From G963663365 sp963663365 (GTDB taxonomy: Bacteria; Hinthialibacterota; Hinthialibacteria; Hinthialibacterales; G963663365): a stretch of 64,000 nucleotides of DNA. How positions within the stretch are numbered: the first letter of the stretch is position 1; each line of letters starts with the position of its first letter. Under the pieces are notes generated by a model. That model ran no database searches. It was given only the letters and a program-made list of their open reading frames with translations, and had not been told where the DNA came from. Of this stretch, positions 9,829 through 19,748 are shown in pieces. Position numbers and translations under genes: made by a program. The stretch spans positions 806,001 to 870,000 of the forward strand of contig CAXXIH010000001.1 in NCBI GenBank assembly GCA_963663365.2, given 5' to 3'.

Positions 9829-11883
9829 TCAGCCTTGTTCTTTCAGAAAACCGTTCATAACTTTAGGTGTGCCTTGGAGACCGATTGCTTCTATTGTGAC
9901 CACTCCGGCCTTCCAGACCAATGTGCCCGTGCCCATCGATTCAATCTCAACACTTCCACCAGGGACAATAAGTTTGAAAGGCGCGGGAGGCCCGTAATAT
10001 CCAGCCGCCCAGACTTTTGCCTCGGGATCGGCGAACAGCCAGGCGGGATGCTTGCCGCAGGTAAGTTCGGCATCGCCTACTGCGACTTGGCCTGTATCAT
10101 TCTGACGCGCATTCGGACATTCCAACATCGGCCAACCCAAATCGCCCTCATGGTTCCATCTGCGTTTTAATTTCCATTGCAGAATATCGACTTCCATTCC
10201 CAGCGTTTCTCCATCGCGTTCGTATTCGGCGCTCCATAACCGTTCTGCAGAGTCGATATAACTGGTTCCTGGTGGATCAATATTTTCCCGGAATTTGCCT
10301 TTGGCGATGGTCCGGCAAAACGATTTGCCATCGGGATACTTTGAATGCTCATCAACTTCTACATAGAACGCGCATATCGGCTGCCCCTGATAAAAACGGC
10401 TGAAGCGATCCAACTCCCAAAAGCTTTTGCGCGGGCCGAGATAATTGTACATCTCGAATACGAGACGGCCATCGGCCTCTACAATTTGAATAGGAGATTG
10501 ATGGCCCATTTCGGTAATGGTAAGCGGGCGTACGGCAATTAGAACCGAGCCCATGGAAAAAGTCACAATCCCGCCCGGCTTAACTTGAGCGGGGAGGTCA
10601 TTAACGAGGCGGTCATCAATCCAGATCGAATCAACCGAATCCCGTTCGTTCCAGATAAGCGCAGTTTTGGCGCTGCTGAAAGCATCCACATGAAAAGGGG
10701 CATACGTAGAGAAGTATTCGGGAATGAGGGGAGCATAAACAACTATGGCCCGCGATTTCGATTGAACTCCATAAAACTTACCTTGCTCAAAATATCTTTC
10801 ATATGCGGGATGTCTTTGGCCAGCGTTGGAATTCTCCTCACGTTTATCGGATTCTTCAACTTTATAACGTGAATAGACAAGATCGGGGTGGTCTTTTTCG
10901 AGGCGATGACCATGGATAACCAAAACACTGGATTGACGGCTGACTTCACGCGAAGCCACACCGAACGAGAATGAAGGGCTTAGGTAGGCGGTTGTGCCGA
11001 TATTCCAATCGGCGACGGCGGTTTCGTCGATTTGCATGGGGAGTTTCTGCGATTGCAGTGCATGTTCGATCCATGCGGGCGCGGTTTTATCGGCGATCCA
11101 TTGGCGGACGATATCGGCTTCGGTATCGGATTCGAATAACAACTGCCACGAATAGGCCCGGCTAAAGGGGCCGGCCATGCGGTTGGTTTTGGGGTGAATA
11201 CGCAGTGCGGTTCCCAAAGCCAGGCGCGCGGCCATGGCCCGAGCGCGGATACGGGTATCTTCATGACGGACATTTTCGGCGAGGCGTTTGAGGGCGCGCA
11301 TGGTGACAAGCATGTAGCCCGGACTGTGATATTCGAAAATAGTACCATTTGAAGCGGTGATTTCTGCAAAACGTTCAAATTTGGCATATCCCCGGCTTGC
11401 GATCACTTCATCGGAAAGCAATTCGCCCCCGAGACATGAATTAAGGCAGTCCATCGATGCGATGTTGGTATAGGTCACGGCAACATCCAACTGTTTGATT
11501 TCTTCAAGGCCAAGACGGATGCAATCCAAAACCTGTTTTCGGATATCTTCGGGTAGACGGTCTCCATTGCGAACCATCATGGGAATCAAATAACTTAAGG
11601 TGAACTCGACAGCATTTAGATCCTGTACGGTGGCACTATTGCTGTTCCACAGAAAATTCCCGCGATGCGCCGCGCCGGTCCGTTTTTCCTGCGCAGACAT
11701 CACGATTTGCAAAAGTTTTTGCGCGGTTTCAATATCTTCGGGAGTTCCATTTGCCAAGAACTGTTCCGCAAGTTCCGCCGCACGGCGTATAGATACATCG
11801 CCTTCAAAATTAAAATCATGCGGCAGTTGAAGCGGCTCAGCCGCCACCAATGCAAATGAAACGATCAGCCAATTCAGAATCAT
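9829..11883 (-). CDS. Large exported protein of unknown family (helical toroid plus beta domain inferred)
   Basis: A 684-residue protein with a short N-terminal signal peptide (MILNWLIVSFALVAAEP). The first half is helical with repeated amphipathic pairs (for example VEFTLSYLIPMMVRNGDRLPEDI and YMLVTMRALKRLAENV), the second half beta-rich and ending in a strand-rich region with GTLVWKAGVVTIEA. This layout is typical of alginate or heparinase-type polysaccharide lyases and of several glycoside hydrolases with an alpha/alpha toroid plus beta-sandwich, but I cannot name the family. It is divergent from the sulfatase at 12061, suggesting a shared glycan target (inference). Confidence 0.7.
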   Translation of the reverse strand: MILNWLIVSFALVAAEPLQLPHDFNFEGDVSIRRAAELAEQFLANGTPEDIETAQKLLQIVMSAQEKRTGAAHRGNFLWNSNSATVQDLNAVEFTLSYLIPMMVRNGDRLPEDIRKQVLDCIRLGLEEIKQLDVAVTYTNIASMDCLNSCLGGELLSDEVIASRGYAKFERFAEITASNGTIFEYHSPGYMLVTMRALKRLAENVRHEDTRIRARAMAARLALGTALRIHPKTNRMAGPFSRAYSWQLLFESDTEADIVRQWIADKTAPAWIEHALQSQKLPMQIDETAVADWNIGTTAYLSPSFSFGVASREVSRQSSVLVIHGHRLEKDHPDLVYSRYKVEESDKREENSNAGQRHPAYERYFEQGKFYGVQSKSRAIVVYAPLIPEYFSTYAPFHVDAFSSAKTALIWNERDSVDSIWIDDRLVNDLPAQVKPGGIVTFSMGSVLIAVRPLTITEMGHQSPIQIVEADGRLVFEMYNYLGPRKSFWELDRFSRFYQGQPICAFYVEVDEHSKYPDGKSFCRTIAKGKFRENIDPPGTSYIDSAERLWSAEYERDGETLGMEVDILQWKLKRRWNHEGDLGWPMLECPNARQNDTGQVAVGDAELTCGKHPAWLFADPEAKVWAAGYYGPPAPFKLIVPGGSVEIESMGTGTLVWKAGVVTIEAIGLQGTPKVMNGFLKEQG

Positions 11884-12060
11884 GGATTTCTCCGTATGGG
11901 AGTATAAATCGCCATCAATAGCGTGGGGCGATATCCGCCACTATAGCAATCAAGCGTTCCTTTGTCTGTTTGATGGCATCCGGTCTACAAGTATGTAGCA
12001 GGCGGATTGGACGCATGATATGATTTTTCAATCGGCATCATAAGGCTAAGAAGGACGATT

Positions 12061-13506
12061 ATGGCAAGGGAAATTACAAGAAGAAAATTTATCAATACCG
12101 TGGGGGCCGGAGCGTGCGCGGGCACCATGGCCGGCATTGAGTGGGGACATGCGCAGCCTAAGAACGATTCGGCGCAACGGCCCAATATCATTTTCATCCT
12201 TGTCGATGATATGCGCTGGGATCAGCTGGGCACAACGGGACATCCTTTTGTTCAAACACCGAATATCGACCGAATCGGGCGAGAAGGTATGATTTTCGAG
12301 AATGCGTTTGTGTGCACGCCGCTTTGCTCGCCAAGCCGGGCGAGTTTTTTGACGGGGCAATATCCGCACGAGCACCGGATCATCAATAACGACCGAAACG
12401 GACTTTCATTTGTCAGTCATAAGCTGGTCACATTTCCTCAAATGTTGCGGCGGGCCGGATATGAAACAGCCTATATCGGTAAGTGGCATATGGGCGATGA
12501 CGACACCCGGCGTCCCGGATTCGATCATTGGGTCAGTTTTCGGGCACAGGGGCTTTTTATCGATCCGGTGATCAATGTTAATGGCGAACGCCGTCAGACC
12601 ACGGGGTATATGACTGACTTATTAAATCAATATGCACTCGAATTCGTGGAGAAAAAGCACGATAAGCCCTTTACGCTTTTTCTTGCACACAAAGCGGTTC
12701 ATTCGCCATTTCTACCCGCCAAACGTCACGAGAATCTCTATGCCGACCAAAACTACGTTCCGCCGGAGAGCGCGAATGACGATCTAAAAGGCAAACCCAT
12801 GTTAACGCGGGAAGTCGCACCGGTGGATGCCATTGATCTTATTGGAATCACCCCTGAGCCGGGAGAACCGCGTTACGGACGAGGAAAGGAAAAGGAGGAT
12901 ATTTTTCTCGATCATTTGCGTTGCCTTCAGTCTGTGGACGAAGGTGTGGGGATGCTTCTCGATTCCCTCGAACGTTCGGGACAACTCGATAACACTATAC
13001 TCATCTTTGCCAGCGATAATGGGTTCTTGTTCGGAGAGCACGGACTGTTTATGAATAAACGTGTGGCCTATGAAGAATCGCTGCGAATTCCGCTGCTGAT
13101 GCGCTATCCCAAGTTGATTCAACCAGGGAGCACGCGCAAACAGATGGCGCTGAACATCGATCTCGCGCCGACCCTGTATGAGCTGACGGGTGTCGAGCCG
13201 CCAATCAAAATGCACGGCAAGTCTTTGTTGCCCGTGCTACGCGATCCTGATGCAGAATTGCGGGATGGTTTTTTGGCGGAATATTATTTGGAAAAGATCA
13301 CGCCGCGTTATGCCGCATGGAAGGCGGTGAGGACAGAACGCTGGAAATATATTCATTATCCCGAGTTGAAGGATATGGATGAGTTATACGACCTTCAATC
13401 GGATCCGCTCGAAATGAATAACCTTATCGGCTCACCGGAACACCAAACGATTTTGAAAGAAATGCAGGCGCGGATGGATACATTACTCAAAGAAAGTGAA
13501 GGTTGA
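12061..13506 (+). CDS. Tat-exported arylsulfatase-family sulfatase
   Basis: A 481-residue type I sulfatase. The N-terminus has a twin-arginine signal (ITRRKFINTVGAGACAG). NIIFILVDDMRWDQ provides the calcium-binding aspartates; CSPSR at residues 89-93 is the formylglycine motif (Cys89 is converted to formylglycine); GKWHMG and FASDNGFLFGEHG are the usual active-site blocks. It removes sulfate esters from glycans in the periplasm or outside. AAGGACG upstream of the ATG supports the start. The maturase (FGE or anSME) is not in this window. It is followed by a sialidase-like gene on the same strand, 136 bp away. Confidence 0.95.
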   Translation: MAREITRRKFINTVGAGACAGTMAGIEWGHAQPKNDSAQRPNIIFILVDDMRWDQLGTTGHPFVQTPNIDRIGREGMIFENAFVCTPLCSPSRASFLTGQYPHEHRIINNDRNGLSFVSHKLVTFPQMLRRAGYETAYIGKWHMGDDDTRRPGFDHWVSFRAQGLFIDPVINVNGERRQTTGYMTDLLNQYALEFVEKKHDKPFTLFLAHKAVHSPFLPAKRHENLYADQNYVPPESANDDLKGKPMLTREVAPVDAIDLIGITPEPGEPRYGRGKEKEDIFLDHLRCLQSVDEGVGMLLDSLERSGQLDNTILIFASDNGFLFGEHGLFMNKRVAYEESLRIPLLMRYPKLIQPGSTRKQMALNIDLAPTLYELTGVEPPIKMHGKSLLPVLRDPDAELRDGFLAEYYLEKITPRYAAWKAVRTERWKYIHYPELKDMDELYDLQSDPLEMNNLIGSPEHQTILKEMQARMDTLLKESEG

Positions 13507-13642
13507 GTATGCCGGAAAAACACAGACACTCCTAAATGCAGTTGCTTGACAATGCTTGCATACAGAACTTGCATGACATATCAGGTAAAAAACTGATACT
13601 CTCGCCGTTCCTGGAAATGTCACTGGAGAGGAAGGGACGATC

Positions 13643-14821
13643 ATGAAAAAGCATGCAGTAATCCTATTGCCTTTATTCTGTGTGGCTGTTGTGGCAGCCA
13701 ATGCAGAGCCGAGCCGCAAGAATCAGATTATTTTCCCGCTGCAAGACAAACACGTGCACGGTAGCAGCCTTGTGGAATTACCGAACGGCGATCTGTTGGC
13801 GGCATGGTTTCACGGCAGCGGAGAGAGAAGCGCCAACGATGTGATTATTCAGGGGGCGCGCCTTAAAAAAGGGGCGGACACATGGAGTGATGTTTTCACC
13901 ATGGCGGATACACCGGGGATACCGGACTGCAATCCGACTTTGTTTCTCGATCAAAACGGCAAGCTGTGGTTGTTCTGGATCGCCGTACGGGCCAATCGTT
14001 GGGAACATTCGATTTTAGCCTATAAGAATACAACGGATTACCAAAACGGGACCGAGCCCAATTGGGATTGGCAAGGATTTATTGTGCTTGTGCCGGGCGA
14101 GGGATTTGTGCAAGCGTTAAAAGATGGCTTCGATGCGCTTGCGCCGGAAGAAGATCTTTGGGGCGAATATGCACACCCCTATACACGTCAGGTAATCGAG
14201 GCCGGGCAAGACATAAACAAACGTCAGGAAGGGTGGATGACCCGAAATCATCCAATCACACTCGAAAACGGGCGAATTGTGCTGCCGCTTTATCACGATG
14301 GTTTCAATCTCGGGATTTGCGCGTTATCGGATGATGGTGGCGAGACCTGGCGTGCCAGCAAACCGATTGTGGGCTTGGCCGGAATCCAGCCTACGGTTGT
14401 GCAGAAGCAGGACGGTACACTTGTGGCCTACATGCGCGATACGGGGAATCCACCGGGCCGGGCGCTAATGAGTACATCCTCGGATAACGGTGAGACTTGG
14501 ACGCCAGCAGTGGATACGGACATTCTTAATCCGAGTTCGAGCCTTGAGGTTCTGAAACTCAGGAACGGTATGTGGGTGCTGGTGCATAACGACAGCGAAA
14601 ATAGCCGGGGGACAGCCCGGGTGGCGTTGTCCGATGATGAAGGCAAAACGTGGAAATGGAGCCGTCATTTGGGGACGACTGAGGATTATAGTTATTTCTC
14701 AATGCTCGAGGATAAAGAAGGCTTGATTCATCTTTCCTATAGTTACACACCCAGTGGAAACAAGGGAAAAAGCATCCGGCATGAGATCATCAATACCGAT
14801 TGGATCCAAGAGGGAGATTGA
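13643..14821 (+). CDS. Exported sialidase-like BNR-repeat protein
   Basis: A 392-residue protein with a signal peptide (residues 1-21, cleaved after ANA). At least three Asp-box repeats are visible: SDDGGETW, SDNGETW and SDDEGKTW, which mark a six-bladed sialidase beta-propeller. HGSSLVELPNGDLLAAWFHG near the N-terminus matches the first blade of BNR_2-type exo-alpha-sialidase homologues. Many family members in environmental bacteria act on glycans other than sialic acid, so specificity is open. AAGGGA precedes the ATG. Probably co-regulated with the upstream sulfatase. Confidence 0.88.
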   Translation: MKKHAVILLPLFCVAVVAANAEPSRKNQIIFPLQDKHVHGSSLVELPNGDLLAAWFHGSGERSANDVIIQGARLKKGADTWSDVFTMADTPGIPDCNPTLFLDQNGKLWLFWIAVRANRWEHSILAYKNTTDYQNGTEPNWDWQGFIVLVPGEGFVQALKDGFDALAPEEDLWGEYAHPYTRQVIEAGQDINKRQEGWMTRNHPITLENGRIVLPLYHDGFNLGICALSDDGGETWRASKPIVGLAGIQPTVVQKQDGTLVAYMRDTGNPPGRALMSTSSDNGETWTPAVDTDILNPSSSLEVLKLRNGMWVLVHNDSENSRGTARVALSDDEGKTWKWSRHLGTTEDYSYFSMLEDKEGLIHLSYSYTPSGNKGKSIRHEIINTDWIQEGD

Positions 14822-14885
14822 ACCGATGTATCCGGTAGAGAGTAAAAAGTAGATTCGCTTCACGCGCCGATTATAGACATAAGCG

Positions 14886-15617
14886 TTATTTTGCTTTTAT
14901 GGCGCACATAACCGCGAAACAGGAATTTTTGTGGAGGATATCGACTTTTTCAAAACCGCACGTACGCAACAAATCAAGTTGGTAATCTACGGAACGTGGG
15001 GAGTCTTCTTTTTCGATGTAGTCAAAGACTTTTTGCCGGTATTCAGCACCGCCATGAGATTCCAGATACTCCCCATACCGGGACCACATGAGCTCCTGAA
15101 TCGCGGCATGATTATGACAAACCAAATCCGAAATCCAAACAGAGCCACCCGGGGCGGTAAGAGAATAGATTTTTTGAAACGTTTGTTCCCAGTCTGAATC
15201 CTCACGTAAGTGATGCAAAACGGCAATCGCCAGAATGATGTCATATTTATGGGGAAGTAATTCAATTTAACGAATATCCCCATGGAAAGTCCGTACGGTT
15301 CCTGTATTCACAGCACTTATACGTTCAAAGGCCTTTTCCAGCATCGGTTGACTTAAATCGGCAAGATCGAAGTCAAGCGGTGAACGTTTTTGAAGTAATT
15401 TTAGCGATGCATTACCGGCGCCGCAGCCGATATCGAGTACGGACCGAGCATGAGGCGTAGAAGCCACCGCAGCCGAGGAAATCAACTCCAACGATAGCAA
15501 CGCATCAATGGTAGATTCCTGGCCGGTGTCCAAATTCGAGAACCGTTCAACATCACTGTCGAACCGTGTGCGAATTTCTTCGGTTGTAGATTTGGCATTC
15601 AGCGGGATTTTGGACAT
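14886..15617 (-). pseudogene. Class I SAM-dependent methyltransferase interrupted by an in-frame TAA
   Basis: The N-terminal part (15617 to 15267) holds the SAM-binding motif VLDIGCGAGNASL and ends FHGDIR followed by TAA at 15267-15269. The same frame continues with IELLPHKYDIILAIAVLHHL, then the C-terminal half with WISDLVCHN and ending CAIKAK at 14886. So one stop codon, not a frameshift, divides an otherwise complete gene of about 243 codons; the family usually has Glu or Asp here, one base from TAA. No start codon follows closely, so it is most likely a recent pseudogene; stop readthrough or a sequencing error are alternatives. Confidence 0.8.
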
Positions 15618-15686
15618 AAGCGGATATTATCGACTCCGGGCGGTTACTTTGTTCCGGTGACAAAGTAACTTAAATACACACCCGGG

Positions 15687-15881
15687 TTAAACTTTGTCTT
15701 TATAAGTTTCGATAAACCGGCGAAAGGAACGGTCATAAGTCCGCTCGACTTCCGGCGGGAAACAACAGGCCGGTAATTCCTGGCTCCGTAAATGATAGGC
15801 CAGACATTCGCAACATTTGCCGTGTTTGGGGCATCCTGAGTATGTGCAAGTGCAATTCACGGTATTGGTGCAATCGGGCAT
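15687..15881 (-). CDS. Small cysteine-rich protein, DUF6485 type
   Basis: A 64-residue protein, start taken at MPDCTN (15881); the frame extends upstream 15 codons. It has nine cysteines, six of them in CTNTVNCTCTYSGC and KCCEC, then AYHLRSQELPACCFPPEVERTYDRSFRRFIE. This pattern matches the small DUF6485 family as I remember it; the cysteine spacing suggests metal or Fe-S binding. Function unknown. It lies 70 bp upstream of the broken methyltransferase. Confidence 0.75.
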   Translation of the reverse strand: MPDCTNTVNCTCTYSGCPKHGKCCECLAYHLRSQELPACCFPPEVERTYDRSFRRFIETYKDKV

Positions 15882-15942
15882 TTTTCGCTCCTTTTCGGGA
15901 AATCTAAGGCTTTGGCCAGCTTTCACGGGAGGTGAGGAAACT

Positions 15943-15992
15943 GCGGCTCATCAGGAGATTCGCCCTCCCTCGGCCATTCAGGCCGGGATTTT
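15943..15992 (+). repeat. Repeat module A with hairpin tail
   Basis: A close copy of module A (CTCATCAGGAGATTCGCC core) followed by the hairpin GGCCATTCAGGCC and GGGATTTTGAAA. The diverged copy at 9763 has the same tail (CCATTCATAGCCTGGGG then TTTTGAAA). Confidence 0.75.
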
Positions 15993-16122
15993 GAAATCAA
16001 TCCTAATGTAGTTTATCAGAACCGAAATTGCCGTCTATTGAGTGAATTCCGTTTGTTGTTTATCCGCTTGCCATGCTGGGAATTCGGGTTCACGATATAA
16101 CATCGAACCAGGAGAGATGGCG

Positions 16123-18435
16123 ATGAGAGATGGTGAAGGTTTGACGCGCCGCACATTTCTAAAGTCCGCCTGCGCGGCTCAGGCGGGTCTCATTTACGGA
16201 GGCTGTAATTCCATGACTCAATCCGAAGCAACATCGAGTTCATTTCAAGAATCATTGAAGAAACGTCTGGCTTGTTGTCTCGACGATTGGTGTCATTGGC
16301 TGACGGGATATTTGTGGCAAGTTCCCGGCGCGGATGCGCTCTGCACCATGAATCCGACTCTGGGGACAGGGAGGAATCCTTACCGGGATGTGGCGGGTAA
16401 TCAGTTTGCAGCGGCTGCGGCGGCCTATTGGCTGTGCATCAACGAGCCATCAAGTTCAGAGAAGAAAATTTTGGAAGGGTTGATCCGTCTGGCGCTAGGC
16501 ACCCATTTGGCGGCAAAGCAAATCGACCGGCCGGATATTCAGAAATGGGGGGCAAGTTATTCGTCGGCGGACAACTGGCACGCGTGTTTGTTTTCGGTGA
16601 CTCATGCCATTTTACAGCCCGCCGCTAACGACGATTTTTCAGAGAAACGCGATGCCATCTACCGTTGGGAAGCGGACCATTTGGCTGAATATGGGATTTC
16701 GAAAAATTACCGCAGTTGGCCGGGCTTGTGGCCCGAAAGTTCATGTGGTGAATCCAACGCGTGGTCGGCTTGCCACTTGCAGTTCACGCGCTACCGATTG
16801 AACGATCAGGAACGTGATCGAACTTGGATGAATGCGGCAATTGACCGTTCCTTAAATGCACTCTCAATGCAAACCGATCTTGAAGACAAGACTTTAATCC
16901 ATGGACAGCCCCTTTGTGAGCGTGTCAAAGAAGCGAATTTCGAGCCGGGTGGAATTCAAGAGCATCACGGTTTCTATCATCCGGGATATATAGCTTGGCC
17001 TTTGGCTTATTTGGCATTGGCTGAACTGGCCGACCGCAATTTGGATACAAACAAAAGAACCGGTGTATTTCTGCATAACTGGAAAACCGTCTTTAACCGT
17101 TTGAAACAATCGACATTTTGTAACGGGCGGCTTATCCATTGCGCGGGCGACGATTGGGCGGTTTATGGATACGGAAATTCCTTGCTTTTACCGGCAGTGA
17201 TTTTTGCGGCTGTCGAATGGCAAGATGCCGATGCTGCACAAATTGCCGATGAGTGGCTGAAATTGATCGAATACCAACAGTCGCTTTCCGGTGGTTCGGT
17301 GCAGGCCGCGCGTCAAAAAACCTTGCAGCGGACCAATCTTAACGATTTCTCATGGTATGAGGCCATCGACGGCGCGTGTTTGGCGATGGCGCACTGGATG
17401 CTTTGCCAGCCGGGCATGAACCGAATCCCCGAGCCCTCCAACGAAGAGACTTATAACCTGAATCAACAAAGTCTCTATCACGCACCCAATGCGTGTTTGG
17501 TTTGGAGCCGTACCCAAGAGCGTTGGGCGTCAATGTCCTGGCGTTCGGCCTACCGTGAGTGGCAGGCGGTGATTCAGCCAATCCATAAGCCGCATATGTT
17601 GAAATTCAATCACAACGGAATTGGCATATTTGAAACCAACAAACCCGATTGGTATGCCAAACTAAAAGATAAGAGTCTTCCGAATGTAACGTGGCATAAG
17701 ATTCAACCGCTCAACGGCAACGGATTTTGGTCATTGGGGTGTATTGAACTGTATGGGAAAAGTGCGGTTCATGGCACAACCGGCCCGCTGATTAAAAATT
17801 ATCAAGCGCTTGTGGCTTTGTCTGAAGGCCCGTGCCTTTGGGTGGAGTTTGTGGAAACGCTCGATCAAGTGTTTTTACGGCGCAGCGCTTCATTGGGATT
17901 ACAGCTCGCAGCGGATATTTTCAATGGGAATAAGGCACGAATACAGACGGGGAACAGGAAGAGATATTTCGAGCCGCATCCCTATCAAGACACGTGGATT
18001 GATCTCGATTCGCGTTCGGTGACACTCGATGGAGATATGCATATCCAGGCTTTATGGGGCGAAGGCACATTCCATCTCCTGCAAAAACGTCAGCGCGATC
18101 CCGAAGGGGAACGTCTGCTCTACGAAAACGATCCTGTCGGCGCATCGGAGACATTGCTTGCGCACGCGCTCTATTTCGGGATGCAGGCTTATAAGCGGCC
18201 TATCGCCTTGGGGCCGGGTACGATTCTACGGGATACGGGTTTATTCTTTAGTTTTGGCCGGGAGATAGAAAAATCCCATACAAAGCCGGAAGGAAAAAGT
18301 CCGTATTTACGCGCAATTCAGATTCCGGGAAGTGAAAAATGGATTGTGCTGAATTTCAACAATACAACACAGACGCTAGAACTGCCCGGAAGAAAAATTG
18401 AAATAGAACCGCAGGCGATACAGATCACCGGATGA
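16123..18435 (+). CDS. Tat/lipoprotein-type exported protein, unknown glycan-associated family
   Basis: A 770-residue protein with this start; the frame is open from 16042 but GGAGAG spaced about 8 bases before ATG 16123 decides it. The leader combines a twin-arginine motif (LTRRTFLKS) and a possible lipidation Cys (YGGC). The mature protein starts with a long helical half (tryptophan-rich, DDWCHWLTGYLW, SADNWHACLFSVTHAIL, HHGFYHPGYIAWPLAYLAL) and ends with a beta-rich half, again an alpha/alpha toroid plus beta-sandwich organisation as in polysaccharide lyases. I do not recognise the family. It ends 4 bases before the convergent pseudopilin gene. Confidence 0.75.
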   Translation: MRDGEGLTRRTFLKSACAAQAGLIYGGCNSMTQSEATSSSFQESLKKRLACCLDDWCHWLTGYLWQVPGADALCTMNPTLGTGRNPYRDVAGNQFAAAAAAYWLCINEPSSSEKKILEGLIRLALGTHLAAKQIDRPDIQKWGASYSSADNWHACLFSVTHAILQPAANDDFSEKRDAIYRWEADHLAEYGISKNYRSWPGLWPESSCGESNAWSACHLQFTRYRLNDQERDRTWMNAAIDRSLNALSMQTDLEDKTLIHGQPLCERVKEANFEPGGIQEHHGFYHPGYIAWPLAYLALAELADRNLDTNKRTGVFLHNWKTVFNRLKQSTFCNGRLIHCAGDDWAVYGYGNSLLLPAVIFAAVEWQDADAAQIADEWLKLIEYQQSLSGGSVQAARQKTLQRTNLNDFSWYEAIDGACLAMAHWMLCQPGMNRIPEPSNEETYNLNQQSLYHAPNACLVWSRTQERWASMSWRSAYREWQAVIQPIHKPHMLKFNHNGIGIFETNKPDWYAKLKDKSLPNVTWHKIQPLNGNGFWSLGCIELYGKSAVHGTTGPLIKNYQALVALSEGPCLWVEFVETLDQVFLRRSASLGLQLAADIFNGNKARIQTGNRKRYFEPHPYQDTWIDLDSRSVTLDGDMHIQALWGEGTFHLLQKRQRDPEGERLLYENDPVGASETLLAHALYFGMQAYKRPIALGPGTILRDTGLFFSFGREIEKSHTKPEGKSPYLRAIQIPGSEKWIVLNFNNTTQTLELPGRKIEIEPQAIQITG

Positions 18436-18439
18436 GTAT

Positions 18440-19093
18440 TCATCCGCCCTGCATGGCGAAGGCGCCGCCGCCGGAGCGGATGATATCACCAAAACTGTAG
18501 AGGCCATTGGAAGGATTATAGACACGGTCGTTGGCGTGCATTCCGGGCCGGACCACGGCATTGCCGGGAGTCACTTCACCATTCATCAGCGTCATTTCCA
18601 GAGCCCAGTGAACGCCACCTGAATCGGAAGCATCGGGTCCGATGGAGGTCATGCCGTAGCCATTGGGGCAGGATGTGATGTTGACTCCATAGCGGGCGGC
18701 GCAGCCGGTTTGCCCCCAAAGCCCCCGGTAGTTGACATACACATAACTGGGGAACACATGAGTAAGGGTTCGATTCTCCAACTCTTGCATATTATTGTGC
18801 GGAACAAAGGGATCCTCAAATTGATTTGTAGCCAGATAGGCAATCGGTGTCGTCAATTCATAAACAACCAAGATGTGATTGCCCCCCAGGAACGGCCAAG
18901 GAAAACCATTTGAATCGATCTGATAGCTTTCAAGCGCCACACTTAAGGCACGGTGATCACTTTGCACCCGGGCAACTTTGGCCCTTGTGCGGGCATTGAG
19001 AAAATTCGGCACCGCAATGGCGGCAAGGATGCCGATAATGGCTACGACAATAAGGAGTTCGATTAACGTGAACGCATACGTTCTGTTTTGCAT
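18440..19093 (-). CDS. Type II secretion-like pseudopilin (second of four)
   Basis: A 217-residue protein: leader MQNRTYA, then FTLIELL with Glu5 and the long hydrophobic helix, and an NFLNARTRAKVARVQSDHRAL stretch shared with the other copies. Ala, not Gly, precedes the cleavage site. A central 80-residue insert is rich in Tyr, Cys and Gly (GCAARYGVNITSCPNGYG), with a possible disulfide. The C-terminal YNPSNGLYSFGDI is the family signature, followed by a Gly-rich tail. It is convergent with the gene ending at 18435, only 4 bp apart. Confidence 0.88.
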   Translation of the reverse strand: MQNRTYAFTLIELLIVVAIIGILAAIAVPNFLNARTRAKVARVQSDHRALSVALESYQIDSNGFPWPFLGGNHILVVYELTTPIAYLATNQFEDPFVPHNNMQELENRTLTHVFPSYVYVNYRGLWGQTGCAARYGVNITSCPNGYGMTSIGPDASDSGGVHWALEMTLMNGEVTPGNAVVRPGMHANDRVYNPSNGLYSFGDIIRSGGGAFAMQGG

Positions 19094-19199
19094 TGCCGAC
19101 GCGCCTCACATTCATAATCCAGGGAGCATCCGGATGGGCAAGTCTATCATATTTGAGGTACGTTTGCCGGGCGAAATATGGGATAAATTAGGATTAACA

Positions 19200-19745
19200 T
19201 AAAGAGACGTAATATGAGAGAAGAGCACGCCGCCGAATGACGGTGAGAAAGTTGAGAGGAGAATCACGAAAGGGCAAGAAAACATAGCCTACGATTTTGA
19301 TTCGATTCCGGGTGTTTTTTGCCTCGCACTTTCAGCGCTTAGGATATTTTTGGGGGCATTTACCCAGGCTGACGCCCTTCGCCTGCCGCTGGCATGCCCG
19401 GGCTCTGACCTGGGCTACGCTTGCTACGCACCTTCGGTGCTTGGTGTGTTCCATTAACAGAGAGAGTGGATAGCGGGGGAGTTTTTGCGATAAGCAGAAC
19501 ATTGACACCGCCTCTTGTGCTTGCGCACGCAGACAAACGAGTTGTCTGCGCCACCCCCCGCGAAGAGAGGCATGTGTGTCTTATAATTTTGGATGTCGAT
19601 TGGTGCAAGCACCCATCCTGCGAGTAGCATTCGTATCTACAACATCGGCTCGGCAGGAAGAAGACCCCTCCCTAACCCTCCCCGTAAACGGGGCGGGAAT
19701 ATGCCTCTTGCCACTCGCCCGCGCACCTTCGGTGCCAGATGAATA
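19200..19745. repeat. Repeat mosaic cluster 2 (modules D, B, E)
   Basis: A 655-bp gap with no convincing gene. Module D covers about 19318-19430 (GCGCTTAGGATATTTT, then CCCAGG...CCTGGG pairing), running directly into module B (19430-19490; hairpin GCACCTTCGGTGC then TTGGTGTGTTCCATTAAC). Module E follows at about 19507-19557 with arms GCAGACAA/TTGTCTGC. A small GCACCTTCGGTGC hairpin recurs at about 19724-19736, just before the stop of the transporter gene. Confidence 0.78.
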
Positions 19746-19748
19746 TCT

